Part shown: piece after piece, positions 44,808 to 53,612 of the stretch
How the letters are laid out: each line of letters opens with the position of its first letter
Numbering within the stretch: the stretch's first letter is position 1
Assembly: GCF_030915525.1 (NCBI RefSeq)
Contig: NZ_CP133269.1
Span: 3,321,001 to 3,385,000 of the forward strand
Direction of reading: 5' to 3'
Source of the DNA: Neobacillus sp. PS2-9
GTDB lineage: Bacteria; Bacillota; Bacilli; Bacillales; Cytobacillaceae
Length of the DNA: 64,000 nucleotides
Position numbers and translations under genes: made by a program
The notes under the pieces: model-generated
Databases searched by the model: none
What the model was told of the DNA's origin: nothing
The model's input: the letters and a program-made list of their open reading frames with translations, nothing else

Positions 44808-45895
44808 GACGCAAGAAAATGCTTTTAGTTTGGGGAATCTTTGTTTCATTAGTCATGATTCCAGGATGTGCCCCATTTGTTGAGAACAACACAATTGAAG
44901 ATATTGCCCCTGTCACTTTTTGGTCAATTAGTAAAGGCGAAAAAGGAAAAATAAAAATGAGTACATTAGTCCCTCCATTAGTAAATGAGCCAAAAAGCTT
45001 ATTAACACTAGATGTTGATCTCCTTAAACAGGGAGGAAAAGACTTTAATTTAAGATATTATCGTGAATTGAAGGTTGGACAACTCCGTTTGTTTTTAATT
45101 CATGAGGAATTAGCGAAACAAGGGATTTTTCAGTTGATTAACACGCTATTGACAGACTATGATGTTTCGCAACGAATGTATTTAGTAATCGTTAAAGGTA
45201 ATTTTGACGAATATATTAACAGACAAGCAAAGAAGCAAGAAAACCTTGATTATTATCTATATCGGATGCTAAAACACTATGAGAGGAAAAAACAAGGTGA
45301 AATGACCATTGTCAATTTGCATGAATATAAAAATAAGCTGTTTTCACCATTTTCAGATCCCGTTCTTCCTGTTTTCACAGTAGCGAAAGATAACTTTACT
45401 TACGAGGGGACTGCTTTTTTTAGCAATGATAAATTAATAGAAACGGTCACAAGTACCGAAGATCAAATATTTCAACTTCTTGACAATGATCACTATTTGA
45501 AGTTTTTTCCAATACCAAAATTAGATGTGGTTATTGGACGACTACGCTCAAGAGTAAATGTGGATTTAGATAAAAATCTTTCCCTAGTTACAATAAACGT
45601 GAAACTAAATGGAAGAATTGAGGAATATCAAGGTAATAAAAATATCCTTAACGGAAATGAACTGATGCAGCTTCAGAAGGAAATTGAAACTGAATTAGAA
45701 ATGAAAACTACGGACCTCATAAAAAAAATGCAAGAGCTTAAGGTGGATCCTCTTCAAATCGGGACACATACCCTTAGCCCCTTTTCCAAACCCATCAGCG
45801 AAAAGGTATGGTTAGCCGCTTGGGGAAAAATGAAAATAAAAGTTAATTATCAGCTTTATTTTGAGGCATTACAAAATACTAAAAATAATTATTAA
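44804..45895 (+). CDS. Spore germination receptor lipoprotein, GerC subunit
   Basis: A 363-residue Ger(x)C family lipoprotein. The signal peptide ends in lipobox MIPGC (Cys about 22). ATG 44804 overlaps the GerB stop (ATGA); an apparent upstream extension to 44726 lies wholly within gerB. It completes the receptor. A hairpin terminator follows the stop. Confidence 0.92.
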   Translation: MRRKKMLLVWGIFVSLVMIPGCAPFVENNTIEDIAPVTFWSISKGEKGKIKMSTLVPPLVNEPKSLLTLDVDLLKQGGKDFNLRYYRELKVGQLRLFLIHEELAKQGIFQLINTLLTDYDVSQRMYLVIVKGNFDEYINRQAKKQENLDYYLYRMLKHYERKKQGEMTIVNLHEYKNKLFSPFSDPVLPVFTVAKDNFTYEGTAFFSNDKLIETVTSTEDQIFQLLDNDHYLKFFPIPKLDVVIGRLRSRVNVDLDKNLSLVTINVKLNGRIEEYQGNKNILNGNELMQLQKEIETELEMKTTDLIKKMQELKVDPLQIGTHTLSPFSKPISEKVWLAAWGKMKIKVNYQLYFEALQNTKNNY

Positions 45896-45909
45896 ATTAT
45901 CATGAAAAG

Positions 45910-45938
45910 AGGTTGACCCCCTTGGCCGGAGTCAACCT
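45910..45938. terminator. Terminator between gerC and hxlR
   Basis: AGGTTGAC and GTCAACCT arms around a 13-nt G+C-rich loop, between convergent genes. Confidence 0.7.
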
Positions 45939-45956
45939 TAGATTACCAGTTAAGAT

Positions 45957-46322
45957 TTACCTAATCGACTCTTGTCTAACTAAAGGATTCAACCCAGCAG
46001 TTTCCATATAATCTTTTCCCCAGTTATACATAGCATCGAGAATCGGCATCAAGCTTCTTCCTTGTTCAGTAAGGGAGTATTCTACTTTTGGAGGAACCAC
46101 GGGATAGACTTCGCGATTTACAATCAAGTCTTCTTCCAGTTCTCGCAATTGATTAACTAGCATTCTCTGCGTGATCCCTGGCATAAGAGCTTTCAGTTCA
46201 CCAAATCGCTTCGTTCCCTCTTTTCCTAGATGCCATAGTATAAGCATCTTCCATTTACCACCGATAACGGAAAGAGTTAATTCTTTTTCACAATTAAACA
46301 TCTTATCCTGCATTCGCGACAT
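45957..46322 (-). CDS. hxlR: HxlR family (DUF24) winged-helix regulator
   Basis: A 121-residue regulator with the HxlR signature: [62 protein letters not shown]. Cys11 is the conserved N-terminal cysteine used as an electrophile sensor in several DUF24 proteins. GGAGGTGA precedes the ATG. In B. subtilis, HxlR activates hxlAB in response to formaldehyde. Here it is divergent from a YhdH-type oxidoreductase, and hxlAB lies 7 kb away but with matching operator sequence; I therefore assign HxlR as its likely regulator. Confidence 0.85.
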   Translation of the reverse strand: MSRMQDKMFNCEKELTLSVIGGKWKMLILWHLGKEGTKRFGELKALMPGITQRMLVNQLRELEEDLIVNREVYPVVPPKVEYSLTEQGRSLMPILDAMYNWGKDYMETAGLNPLVRQESIR

Positions 46323-46353
46323 TTCACATCACCTCCATATTTATTATACCCCA

Positions 46354-46421
46354 CAGTATACTTTTTTCACTATACAAAATAAAAGTCTGTACTTGTAATA
46401 TACTCCCATACATTATATATT
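46354..46421 (+). promoter_or_regulatory. HxlR-type operator and promoter, site B (YhdH-type gene)
   Basis: CAGTATAC, CACTATACAAAATAAAAG then TCTGTACTT (46354-46394), overlapping TTGTAA (46393-46398), 17 bp, TATATT (46416-46421). It reads into the oxidoreductase gene at 46471. It also lies upstream of the divergent hxlR gene. Confidence 0.75.
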
Positions 46422-46470
46422 AGCAGTGAATATATAATTCTAATCTGCTTTTCAAGAAAGGAGTTAAAGA

Positions 46471-47463
46471 ATGATGGAACAATTTAAAGCATTGATGGTA
46501 GATAAAAATGAAAACGATTTTTCTGTTCAACTCAAAAATATTACCTTAAATGAGTTACCTCAAGGTGATGTTTTAATCAAGGTTTCTTATTCTGCGATTA
46601 ACTATAAAGACGGTTTAGCTAGTATTCCGAATGGAAAAATCATCACAAACTATCCCTTTATTCCAGGTATTGATTTAGCAGGGGTAGTCGTATCCTCTCA
46701 AGACCCACGTTTCCGTGAAGGGGACGAAGTCATTGCAACAAGCTATGAAATTGGTGTTTCCCATTATGGTGGTTATAGTGAATTTGCCCGAATTCCTGGT
46801 GATTGGATTGTCCCATTACCAAAAAATTTAACGTTGAAAGAATCAATGATTTTGGGGACAGCAGGTATTACTGCAGCCCTCTCCATTCAAAGGTTAGAAG
46901 ATAACGGTTTAACACCAGAAAAAGGAAAAGTTCTTGTTACAGGAGCAACAGGCGGTGTAGGTAGTTTAGCTGTTTCCATGCTTTCAAAAAGAGGATACGA
47001 AGTAGTCGCTAGTACTGGTAAAAATTCTGAGCATACTTTTTTAAATAAGATCGGTGCAAAAGAGATTATCTCTCGTGAAGATGTCTTTAACGGTAAAATC
47101 AAGCCCCTTGATAAACAAATTTGGGCTGCGGCGGTTGATCCAGTAGGGGGAGAGACACTTGCATCCATCTTAAGTAAAATCCAATACAATGGTTCTGTTA
47201 CGGTCAGTGGTTTAACTGGTGGAGGAAGCGTTCCTACCTCCGTGTTTCCGTTTATTTTACGTGGCATAAACCTTCTCGGTATTGATTCTGTTTATTGTCC
47301 AATGGATGTTCGGCAAGAACTATGGAATCGCATGGCAACCGATTTAAAACCTTCTACTCTTTCTGAAATTATACAGAAAGAAATTACACTTGAAGAATTA
47401 CCTGAAAACTTGCCTACTATTTTAAAAGGACAAGCAAGAGGTAGAATCATAGTAAAGATTTAA
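46471..47463 (+). CDS. YhdH/YhfP-type NADPH oxidoreductase (acrylyl-CoA reductase family)
   Basis: A 330-residue zinc-free medium-chain reductase: an N-terminal GroES-like half (NYKDGLASIPNGKI, FIPGIDLAGVV), then a Rossmann fold with GATGGVGSLAVSML. AAGGAG lies seven bases before ATG 46471. These enzymes reduce activated double bonds such as acrylyl-CoA or quinones. Divergent to hxlR and under an HxlR-type site, it is probably part of the electrophile/formaldehyde response. Confidence 0.92.
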   Translation: MMEQFKALMVDKNENDFSVQLKNITLNELPQGDVLIKVSYSAINYKDGLASIPNGKIITNYPFIPGIDLAGVVVSSQDPRFREGDEVIATSYEIGVSHYGGYSEFARIPGDWIVPLPKNLTLKESMILGTAGITAALSIQRLEDNGLTPEKGKVLVTGATGGVGSLAVSMLSKRGYEVVASTGKNSEHTFLNKIGAKEIISREDVFNGKIKPLDKQIWAAAVDPVGGETLASILSKIQYNGSVTVSGLTGGGSVPTSVFPFILRGINLLGIDSVYCPMDVRQELWNRMATDLKPSTLSEIIQKEITLEELPENLPTILKGQARGRIIVKI

Positions 47464-47472
47464 TAAAACAAT

Positions 47473-47497
47473 AGAGAGGGACCCAAAGTCTCTCTCT
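47473..47497. terminator. Terminator between the YhdH-type gene and rpiA
   Basis: AGAGAG and CTCTCT arms between convergent genes; a modest stem. Confidence 0.55.
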
Positions 47498-47505
47498 AAA
47501 GGAAA

Positions 47506-48186
47506 TTACTTTCTTAACATGACAACATTTTTTTCTAGATCCAGAGTGATAACTAAGTCAGTCATTCCAACAAACAACCCATTTTCAACGACTCCCGGTA
47601 TCATGTTAAGCATTCGTTCTAACGTCTCAGGCTGAACGTGCTCAGGAATTCGGCAGTCAAAAATATAGTTTCCATTATCAGTAATAAACGGAGTTTCACC
47701 GTTTAATCGAATTTCCGGGACTAAACCAATGGCTCTAATATATTTTTCCGTCATTTCATAACCGAACGTAATAACTTCTACAGGCAATCGAAACGCACCT
47801 AATTTCTCTACCACTTTAGATGAATCAGCTACAACAATAAATGTTTTAGCTGCTCTCGCAATGATTTTTTCTCTTAAAAGTGCGCCGCCTCCACCTTTGA
47901 TCAGTTCCAATTCTGGATTGACTTCATCTGCTCCATCAATAGCAATATCTATACTATCTATTTCATTGAAGCTTGTAAGTGGAATGCCTAATTCTTTGGC
48001 AAGTTCTTCCGTTTGAACAGAAGTTGGAATAGCTTTAATGGAAAGGCCTTCATTCACTAGCTGACCAAGCTTTTGTATGGTATAAAAAACTGTCGAACCC
48101 GTACCAAGCCCCACAACCATGCCATCTTTAACAAACTCTGCTGCTTTTTCACCGACTATTTTTTTATCAACAATTTTGACACCCAT
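47506..48186 (-). CDS. rpiA: Ribose-5-phosphate isomerase A
   Basis: A 226-residue RpiA. Motifs are GLGTGSTVFYTI (phosphate loop), SIDIAIDGADEVNPELELIKGGGGALLREKI and the C-terminal FVGMTDLVI. It interconverts ribose-5-P and ribulose-5-P. ATG 48186 (MGVKIVDKK) has AAAGGA ten bases upstream; an ATG eight codons earlier overlaps that site. The location within 6 kb of gnd, zwf and hxlAB fits a role in regenerating ribulose-5-P for formaldehyde fixation. Confidence 0.95.
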   Translation of the reverse strand: MGVKIVDKKIVGEKAAEFVKDGMVVGLGTGSTVFYTIQKLGQLVNEGLSIKAIPTSVQTEELAKELGIPLTSFNEIDSIDIAIDGADEVNPELELIKGGGGALLREKIIARAAKTFIVVADSSKVVEKLGAFRLPVEVITFGYEMTEKYIRAIGLVPEIRLNGETPFITDNGNYIFDCRIPEHVQPETLERMLNMIPGVVENGLFVGMTDLVITLDLEKNVVMLRK

Positions 48187-48230
48187 CAAAACTAGGTCCT
48201 TTCTTTTCATAAAGCATAATTATCATTGTT

Positions 48231-49238
48231 CTAATTCTTTGCCAAACTTTCGTGATCAGTGGCAGAGGGAGGTTGTTCCATCCATCCCTTTTCTATTAAT
48301 AAATTTATACCATCTTCAGCAATTACGGCAATTTCGGTATTCATTCGTGCGTAATCTGCCGTTAAGTCTCTTCTTTGTCCCATTGATAATGCCTCACTAT
48401 AATAAGCAATGGCTGCAGAAAGCAGTGTCGCTATATGAAATAGCATAAGTTTATCTGAAAAGGGTGGAACTGTTGAATCTGTTACCTCTGTTTCAAATAA
48501 CTTTGGAACATGAAGATTCTCCTCTTTTAACATTGAACTTAGAATATCAAAGTGTTTAATACAAAGCTTACGAGCACGTTCCATATAATCTCGTACATCT
48601 TTAGATTGACAAACTTGACTGAATCCTAACTCCAATACCATTTTCACCATTGTTTTCTGCATATTAAGATGCACACCACTGATTTCAATTGCGTTAATAG
48701 GTCTACGTTTCCCGAACCAACCAGTTAAATAATTTTGCTTCCTAACAAAATCAATCTTTTGTTGATTGTTTAAAGTAGGAGGTTTGTTAATAATTCCCTT
48801 ATTTAAGGAAACACTAGTTACCCTATCATATAGTTCCAATGTTTGCGAAGTACATTCAATAAAGTATTTTCTTACATCCTCTCGTATACAAACACTAGTG
48901 GCACCAGCATATCTCGTCAAACCGTGAATTGTCATAATATGTAAATAAACAATCTTAAATGTATCAGTAAATAAACTAGGAGCGTCTACTGTGACATCTT
49001 CGTCTGTAAAGCCTATTGGAATTGGAAGATTTTCTAAGGATAAGAATTGCTTCGTTTTTTCTAAATGAGTTTCTGATAATTTTAAGGCAAATTCCAGTAA
49101 ATTGCGAATATCTTCATCCTTTACATCATGTAACATATAGCGAAGAATACATCGTGACAAACTGTCATTAACATATTGTGACCAAATGACAGCAATTTCT
49201 GATGCATTAATTTTAGTATGGTGATTAACTTGTTCCAT
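48231..49238 (-). CDS. DUF3231 family protein, tandem-domain form
   Basis: A 335-residue protein made of two DUF3231-like four-helix halves (about 1-165 and 170-330); each half has a histidine/glutamate-rich first helix and a LxxPIPIGFTDEDV or LHVPKLFETEVTDS loop. The single-domain relative is encoded at 2931-3443. Function unknown. AGGAGGG precedes the ATG. It lies 44 bp upstream of rpiA on the same strand, so the two may be co-transcribed. Confidence 0.85.
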   Translation of the reverse strand: MEQVNHHTKINASEIAVIWSQYVNDSLSRCILRYMLHDVKDEDIRNLLEFALKLSETHLEKTKQFLSLENLPIPIGFTDEDVTVDAPSLFTDTFKIVYLHIMTIHGLTRYAGATSVCIREDVRKYFIECTSQTLELYDRVTSVSLNKGIINKPPTLNNQQKIDFVRKQNYLTGWFGKRRPINAIEISGVHLNMQKTMVKMVLELGFSQVCQSKDVRDYMERARKLCIKHFDILSSMLKEENLHVPKLFETEVTDSTVPPFSDKLMLFHIATLLSAAIAYYSEALSMGQRRDLTADYARMNTEIAVIAEDGINLLIEKGWMEQPPSATDHESLAKN

Positions 49239-49330
49239 TTTATCATCCCTCCTAGCAATTACAGATTAGGATAACCATTTACATTAATTTTATTTGGTAA
49301 ATGTTCCTGGCAAGATAATAGAAGCAGAAG

Positions 49331-49372
49331 TTAAATAGGGAATTCATACCGTTTGAGATTCCCTATTTAACT
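49331..49372 (-). terminator. Terminator after the 49429 gene
   Basis: TTAAATAGGGAAT pairs with ATTCCCTATTTAA, an 13-bp stem with a 16-nt loop. Confidence 0.75.
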
Positions 49373-49428
49373 TTCTAAAAAACATACTCCAAATAAATTT
49401 TTATCATTTTAATTTGTTATTTCGGAAA

Positions 49429-49959
49429 CTAGTGAGATCTCTCAACACGAGCACTTAAAATGTCTTCTGTTGTGATTTCAAGTAATTTCTCCAGGAACCT
49501 TATTGTTCCTATTATATTTTCCTCCGTTTTAACGTTTTCCATTTTCTTATCAGCTATCAAATCATTAAGAACTTTTCTGAAAGCATTGCTTTTTATTAGC
49601 CACTCTCCAATCAGTTCCTTTGTTGCAGATCTTTCAAATTCATTTTTCACAGCAAATAAACTTTCTCTATTTGTTTCTATTATAGTAATAGCATTTAAAT
49701 CAGAATTCATACGCATCTTAAAATATCTCTTTTCACTATTATAATAATTTTCATTTCTTAACCGAAAATACTCTACACCTATAGTGATTTCGTAATAAGA
49801 AGCTGTCTCTGTAACATATTGAATGTCTTTCACTTCAACATTTTTCAATAGATCTAGATAAGTTTCTATACCATACTGAGTATTTATCATTTTTGCATCC
49901 AATACATTCATGAACTTCACATCCTTTTCTACCATCATATTCATTGTTTTCATTGCCAT
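49429..49959 (-). CDS. Hypothetical protein
   Basis: A 176-residue soluble protein I do not recognise, beginning MAMKTMNMMVEKDVKF. The first half looks like alternating beta strands (VKDIQYVTETASYYEITIGVEYFRL), the second half is helical and charged. The start is unclear: several Met codons lie close together and none has a strong ribosome binding site. A strong hairpin terminator follows. A MITE-like element lies 47 bp upstream of the start and may have separated it from its original promoter. Confidence 0.55.
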   Translation of the reverse strand: MAMKTMNMMVEKDVKFMNVLDAKMINTQYGIETYLDLLKNVEVKDIQYVTETASYYEITIGVEYFRLRNENYYNSEKRYFKMRMNSDLNAITIIETNRESLFAVKNEFERSATKELIGEWLIKSNAFRKVLNDLIADKKMENVKTEENIIGTIRFLEKLLEITTEDILSARVERSH

Positions 49960-50005
49960 TTCACAAATAATGCGCTATTTTTCTTCACCTATTTTTATTG
50001 ACTCT

Positions 50006-50205
50006 TTTTCTATTGGCTCTGTTAAACGCGCCTGTTGATTTCCGCTCCAGGCACTTCGCTTTCCGTGGGTGTTTCGGCGAGCCTCCTCGGCGCTAGCGCC
50101 TGCGGGGTCTCCCCTGAACCATACTCCCACAGGAGTCTTCGCGCCTTCCGCTCCAATCAACAGGGTGTATAAATCAACACTGTACTTTAACACAGCTTTT
50201 CTATT
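50006..50205. mobile_element. MITE-like element, copy 2, with 9-bp target duplication
   Basis: A 182-bp element (50015-50196) is flanked by TTTTCTATT on both sides (50006-50014 and 50197-50205). Its ends are GGCTCTGTTAAA and, reading inward from the right, GCTGTGTTAAAG. The core is nearly identical to copy 1 at 12752-12950 and in the same orientation. It lies between gnd and the hypothetical gene at 49429. Confidence 0.88.
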
Positions 50206-50227
50206 AAATGTGACAGATGTAATTCTG

Positions 50228-51121
50228 TTAGTTTTTTTCAACAACATGTCCACCAAATTCGTTTCTTAATGCAGCTACAACTTTACCTGTAAAAGTATCG
50301 CTGTCTAATGAACGGTAACGCATCAAAAGAGACATTGCGATAACAGGAGTGGCTGCTTGTAAATCTAAAGCTGTTTCAACTGTCCATTTCCCTTCACCAG
50401 AAGAGTGCATAATCCCTTTAATTTCATCTAGCTTTGCATCTTTTGAAAATGCACGTTCAGTCAACTCCATGAGCCATGAACGAATAACTGAGCCGTTATT
50501 CCACACTCTAGCCACTTTTTCGTAGTCAAAATCGAACTTGCTTTTTTCTAACACCTCGAATCCTTCACCAATCGCTGCCATCATACCGTATTCAATTCCA
50601 TTGTGAACCATTTTTAAGAAATGACCACTCCCTGCTTTACCAGCATAGATAAATCCGTTTTCGACAGCTGTATCCTTGAAAATAGGTTCCACGATGCTCC
50701 AGGCTTCAGGGTCTCCACCAATCATATAACATGCTCCATTACGAGCACCTTCCATTCCACCAGAAGTACCGGCATCCATAAAGTGAATTCCTACTTCCTT
50801 TAGCTGGTTATATCGGCGAATGGATTCCTTATAGTGAGAATTTCCAGCTTCAATTACGATATCTCCAGTGCCTAATAATGGTGTCATTTCATCAATTACT
50901 GAATCTACCACAGCATGCGGAACCATAATCCATACAACTCTTGGTTTTTCTAATGATTCAACAAGTTCTTTTAAATCAGATGTACCTTTAGCACCGTATT
51001 TCTTTATTTCTTCAACGGCACTTCCATTTACATCGAAAGCTACTACTTCGTGCTTGTTATCAATTAAATTTTGACCTAAGTTTAATCCCATTTTTCCTAA
51101 ACCAATTAATCCAACTTTCAT
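50228..51121 (-). CDS. gnd: 6-phosphogluconate dehydrogenase, decarboxylating (short form)
   Basis: A 297-residue 6-phosphogluconate dehydrogenase of the short, YqeC/GntZ-like class: Rossmann motif GLGKMGLNLGQNL, substrate segment DAGTSGGMEGARNG, catalytic HNGIEYGMMAAIGEGFE, and HSSGEGKWTVE. It oxidises 6-phosphogluconate to ribulose-5-P and CO2. ATG 51121 has AAGGAGG eight bases upstream. It follows zwf by 47 bp and the pair is presumably co-transcribed. Confidence 0.94.
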   Translation of the reverse strand: MKVGLIGLGKMGLNLGQNLIDNKHEVVAFDVNGSAVEEIKKYGAKGTSDLKELVESLEKPRVVWIMVPHAVVDSVIDEMTPLLGTGDIVIEAGNSHYKESIRRYNQLKEVGIHFMDAGTSGGMEGARNGACYMIGGDPEAWSIVEPIFKDTAVENGFIYAGKAGSGHFLKMVHNGIEYGMMAAIGEGFEVLEKSKFDFDYEKVARVWNNGSVIRSWLMELTERAFSKDAKLDEIKGIMHSSGEGKWTVETALDLQAATPVIAMSLLMRYRSLDSDTFTGKVVAALRNEFGGHVVEKN

Positions 51122-51168
51122 GTTCATTTCCTCCTTAATAATCTAAAAATATTCTTCATCTTTTATTA

Positions 51169-52626
51169 CTACCACCATTTATATCCTTCCTCTGCCAATA
51201 ATTGATGGGAAGCATCTGGTCCCATTGACCCGGATGGATATAATTGAAGGGGAATTGTATTTTCCTCAAAAGCCTCTAAGATAGGCTGTACCCATTTCCA
51301 AGACAACTCCACTTCTTTCCAATGTGCAAAGAATGTAGAGTCGCCACGCATTGCATCGTAAATTAAAAGCTCATACGCTTCAGGAACATCTGCTTGCTTA
51401 GCAGAAAAATCAACATTGACTGGTTCGATTTTTCCATTGTTTAATGGGTTTTTACTATTTAATTGTAATGAAACACTTTCGTTTGGATTGATTTCAATCA
51501 CTAAAAGATTTGGCGCAGTTTCATCTTCTTGAGTCCTATACAAATCCTTTAAAGTATTTTTGAATTCAATCACAATTCGGGTGGATTTCTCTGTCATTCT
51601 TTTTCCTGTACGGATATAGAAAGGAACCCCTCTCCAAAAATCATCATCCACATATAAACGGGCAGCCACAAATGTGTCATTTAAAGAAGAAGGAGCAACT
51701 TCAGGTTCTCCTGTATACCCAACAACTTGTTTACCTTGGATTTCACCAGGACCATATTGACCTCGAATCACATGATTCACCACATCCTCTTTCTTTAATG
51801 GACGAAGTGATTCTATTACTTTTCTCTTTTCATTGCGGATCTCTTCTGCATTAATTTGTTTTGGCAGCTGCATTGCTGTCATCATCAAGATTTGCAGCAT
51901 ATGATTTTGAAACATGTCGCGAATAGCCCCAGCTTGATCATAATAACCAGCTCTCTCTTCAACCCCAACTGTTTCGCTTGCAGTAATTTGCACATTTGCA
52001 ATGTATTGGTTGTTCCATAATGCTTGAAGCACTGGATTTGCAAATCCTAAAGCTTCCAGGTTTTGTACCATCGGCTTTCCAAGATAGTGGTCGATGCGAA
52101 AAATTTCTTCTTCATCAAAAGCTTTACTTAGTTTATCGTTTAATTCTTGAGCTGATTTTAAGTCATGTCCAAACGGTTTTTCGATAATTAGACGTTTCCA
52201 ACCTTTAGTAGAACCTAGACCACTCTCTTTAATGTTGAAAGCAATCACATTAAAAAACTCTGGAGCAACAGATAGGTAGAACATACGATTTTCTGGAATA
52301 TTCAATTCTTCTTCACGTTGTTTAACGAGTTCAAGTAATCCTTTATATCCTTCAGCCTTGATAGCATCTACATGGCTATACCGAAAGGCACGGATAAACA
52401 CTTCAAGGTTGGAATCGTCATTTAGTGATCGTCTAGAAAATGTTTTTAAAGAATCTTTCACATGGTTTTGGAAATCAGTATCTGATAAATCTCCTCTGCC
52501 CACCCCAATAATTGAGATGGGCAGAGGTAATTTTTGATCCAAAAATAAATTATATAGAGCCGGGAAGATTTTTCTTTTTGCTAAGTCCCCTGTCGCCCCA
52601 AATAAGACAAATGTCATTGCCTCCAT
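51169..52626 (-). CDS. zwf: Glucose-6-phosphate 1-dehydrogenase
   Basis: A 485-residue enzyme: GATGDLAKRKIFPALYNLF (NADP loop), the active-site block RIDHYLGKPMVQN and KPFGHDLKSAQELN. It converts glucose-6-P to 6-phosphogluconolactone with NADPH formation. ATG 52626 is eight bases from GGAGG; an in-frame start five codons earlier overlaps that site. With gnd and hxlAB it can close a dissimilatory ribulose monophosphate cycle. Confidence 0.96.
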   Translation of the reverse strand: MEAMTFVLFGATGDLAKRKIFPALYNLFLDQKLPLPISIIGVGRGDLSDTDFQNHVKDSLKTFSRRSLNDDSNLEVFIRAFRYSHVDAIKAEGYKGLLELVKQREEELNIPENRMFYLSVAPEFFNVIAFNIKESGLGSTKGWKRLIIEKPFGHDLKSAQELNDKLSKAFDEEEIFRIDHYLGKPMVQNLEALGFANPVLQALWNNQYIANVQITASETVGVEERAGYYDQAGAIRDMFQNHMLQILMMTAMQLPKQINAEEIRNEKRKVIESLRPLKKEDVVNHVIRGQYGPGEIQGKQVVGYTGEPEVAPSSLNDTFVAARLYVDDDFWRGVPFYIRTGKRMTEKSTRIVIEFKNTLKDLYRTQEDETAPNLLVIEINPNESVSLQLNSKNPLNNGKIEPVNVDFSAKQADVPEAYELLIYDAMRGDSTFFAHWKEVELSWKWVQPILEAFEENTIPLQLYPSGSMGPDASHQLLAEEGYKWW

Positions 52627-52697
52627 TTTACATACCTCCAAAAATAAAAATTTTACTTATGCTTTCTTAAAAAACTACTTGATAGCCAACCCCTGGC

Positions 52698-52844
52698 TTA
52701 GCATTTTTTATTTGAACCTGCTTGTACCGTAATAATGATGTCCCTAAAATGCGAATGACCACATTTTGGACAATAACCATTATTCGATGTGAAGGTTAGG
52801 CATCTTGAACAAACTTTGTAATGCTTTGCATGTAACCCGAACAT
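52698..52844 (-). CDS. 48-residue zinc-ribbon protein upstream of zwf
   Basis: A small protein with two CxxC knuckles (CSRC at about residue 12 and CPKC at about 26) plus a histidine in CGHSHF, a typical zinc ribbon. ATG 52844 has AAGGGTGA upstream; an in-frame extension to 52925 lacks a site. It lies 71 bp before zwf on the same strand and is the first gene after an HxlR-type promoter. Role unknown. Confidence 0.72.
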   Translation of the reverse strand: MFGLHAKHYKVCSRCLTFTSNNGYCPKCGHSHFRDIIITVQAGSNKKC

Positions 52845-52942
52845 ACTATTCACCCTTTCAATGTAGTAAACTGAATGCGGAAGATCAGATGACTGACCAA
52901 TAACCACAGTATTTCGTGAATCCAATGTTGCAACAAGATGTA

Positions 52943-53000
52943 AGTATAATACCTACATTTTTTCAATGGAAGTACGCACTTTTTATTTAAATAGTGATAA
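52943..53000 (-). promoter_or_regulatory. HxlR-type operator and promoter, site C (zinc-ribbon/zwf/gnd)
   Basis: Minus strand: CACTATTTAAATAAAAAG then TGCGTACTT, overlapping TTCCAT (52966-52971), 17 bp, TATACT (52943-52948). It reads toward the 48-residue gene, zwf and gnd. This and site D lie in the 768-bp gap between zwf-side and hxlA-side genes. Confidence 0.72.
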
Positions 53001-53066
53001 AAAAATAACATAATAACAAAATGTATACTAAAGGAAATAAACTCATCTATTTTTGTGTAAATAAAT

Positions 53067-53121
53067 AAGAAAAGCGCAAGCGCCTTGGTCAGCCCCGAGG
53101 GGCTAGGCGCTGGAGCTGGAC
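53067..53121. repeat. Palindromic dispersed repeat
   Basis: A G+C-rich block (AAGCGCAAGCGCC, then GCCCCGAGGGGC, then GGCGCTGGAGCTGGAC) stands out in A+T-rich surroundings and folds into nested hairpins. It resembles a dispersed intergenic repeat of bacilli, judged from memory of such sequences; only one copy lies in this window. Nothing in it is coding. Confidence 0.5.
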
Positions 53122-53164
53122 AATTCTCAAAGTCGAATTTTATACTTTCCTATAAAGTTAAAAA

Positions 53165-53190
53165 GCCAGGGTGAGCATCCTCTCCCTGGC
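53165..53190. terminator. Isolated hairpin
   Basis: GCCAGGG and CCCTGGC arms with a 12-nt loop and no clear T run, and no gene reading into it. It may belong to the repeat block just upstream. The stretch 53191-53394 shows nothing further that I can support. Confidence 0.4.
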
Positions 53191-53394
53191 ACCAAAAATA
53201 TATGTGAAATAAATTTGTTGAGAACAGTATTCATTCAATCCCCCAGCTAGAAATGTCTTTATTAATAAGAGATTTTTATAAACAACATGACAATTTGGGC
53301 AATTATCAAGCAACTTATAAGAAAATAGGCCATACGCAATGGTGCATTGTTTCTTTTAAAGTTAATAGTAAGACTATATAAGCGGTTTGTCTTA

Positions 53395-53463
53395 TAGTAT
53401 ACTTTTTAGCACTATGTAAAATAAAAGTGCGTACTTTTATTGTTGTTATATACGTTGTATACT
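53395..53463 (+). promoter_or_regulatory. HxlR-type operator and promoter, site D (hxlAB)
   Basis: TAGTATAC, CACTATGTAAAATAAAAG then TGCGTACTT (53395-53436), overlapping TTTTAT (53435-53440), 17 bp, TATACT (53458-53463). It reads into hxlA, about 143 nt before the start codon. Confidence 0.78.
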
Positions 53464-53612
53464 TGCAATTGTTCAGCGAGAGGACATGATATCCCTTATT
53501 GCTGGCAGGTACAGATAATGCACTAAAAGGATAATATTACTGTAAAAGTATTATTACCCTTTGGAGACATTATCACTGTACACATATAAAAAAATTATAG
53601 GAGTGAATATAG

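Noticed and set aside
49975..50256. Minus-strand open frame of 93 codons
   Set aside because: It is the MITE-like copy 2 read through from the end of gnd; no ribosome binding site and no match in copy 1.
53253..53381. 42-codon plus-strand frame before hxlA
   Set aside because: No ribosome binding site; it ends next to the HxlR-type operator and may be a remnant only.
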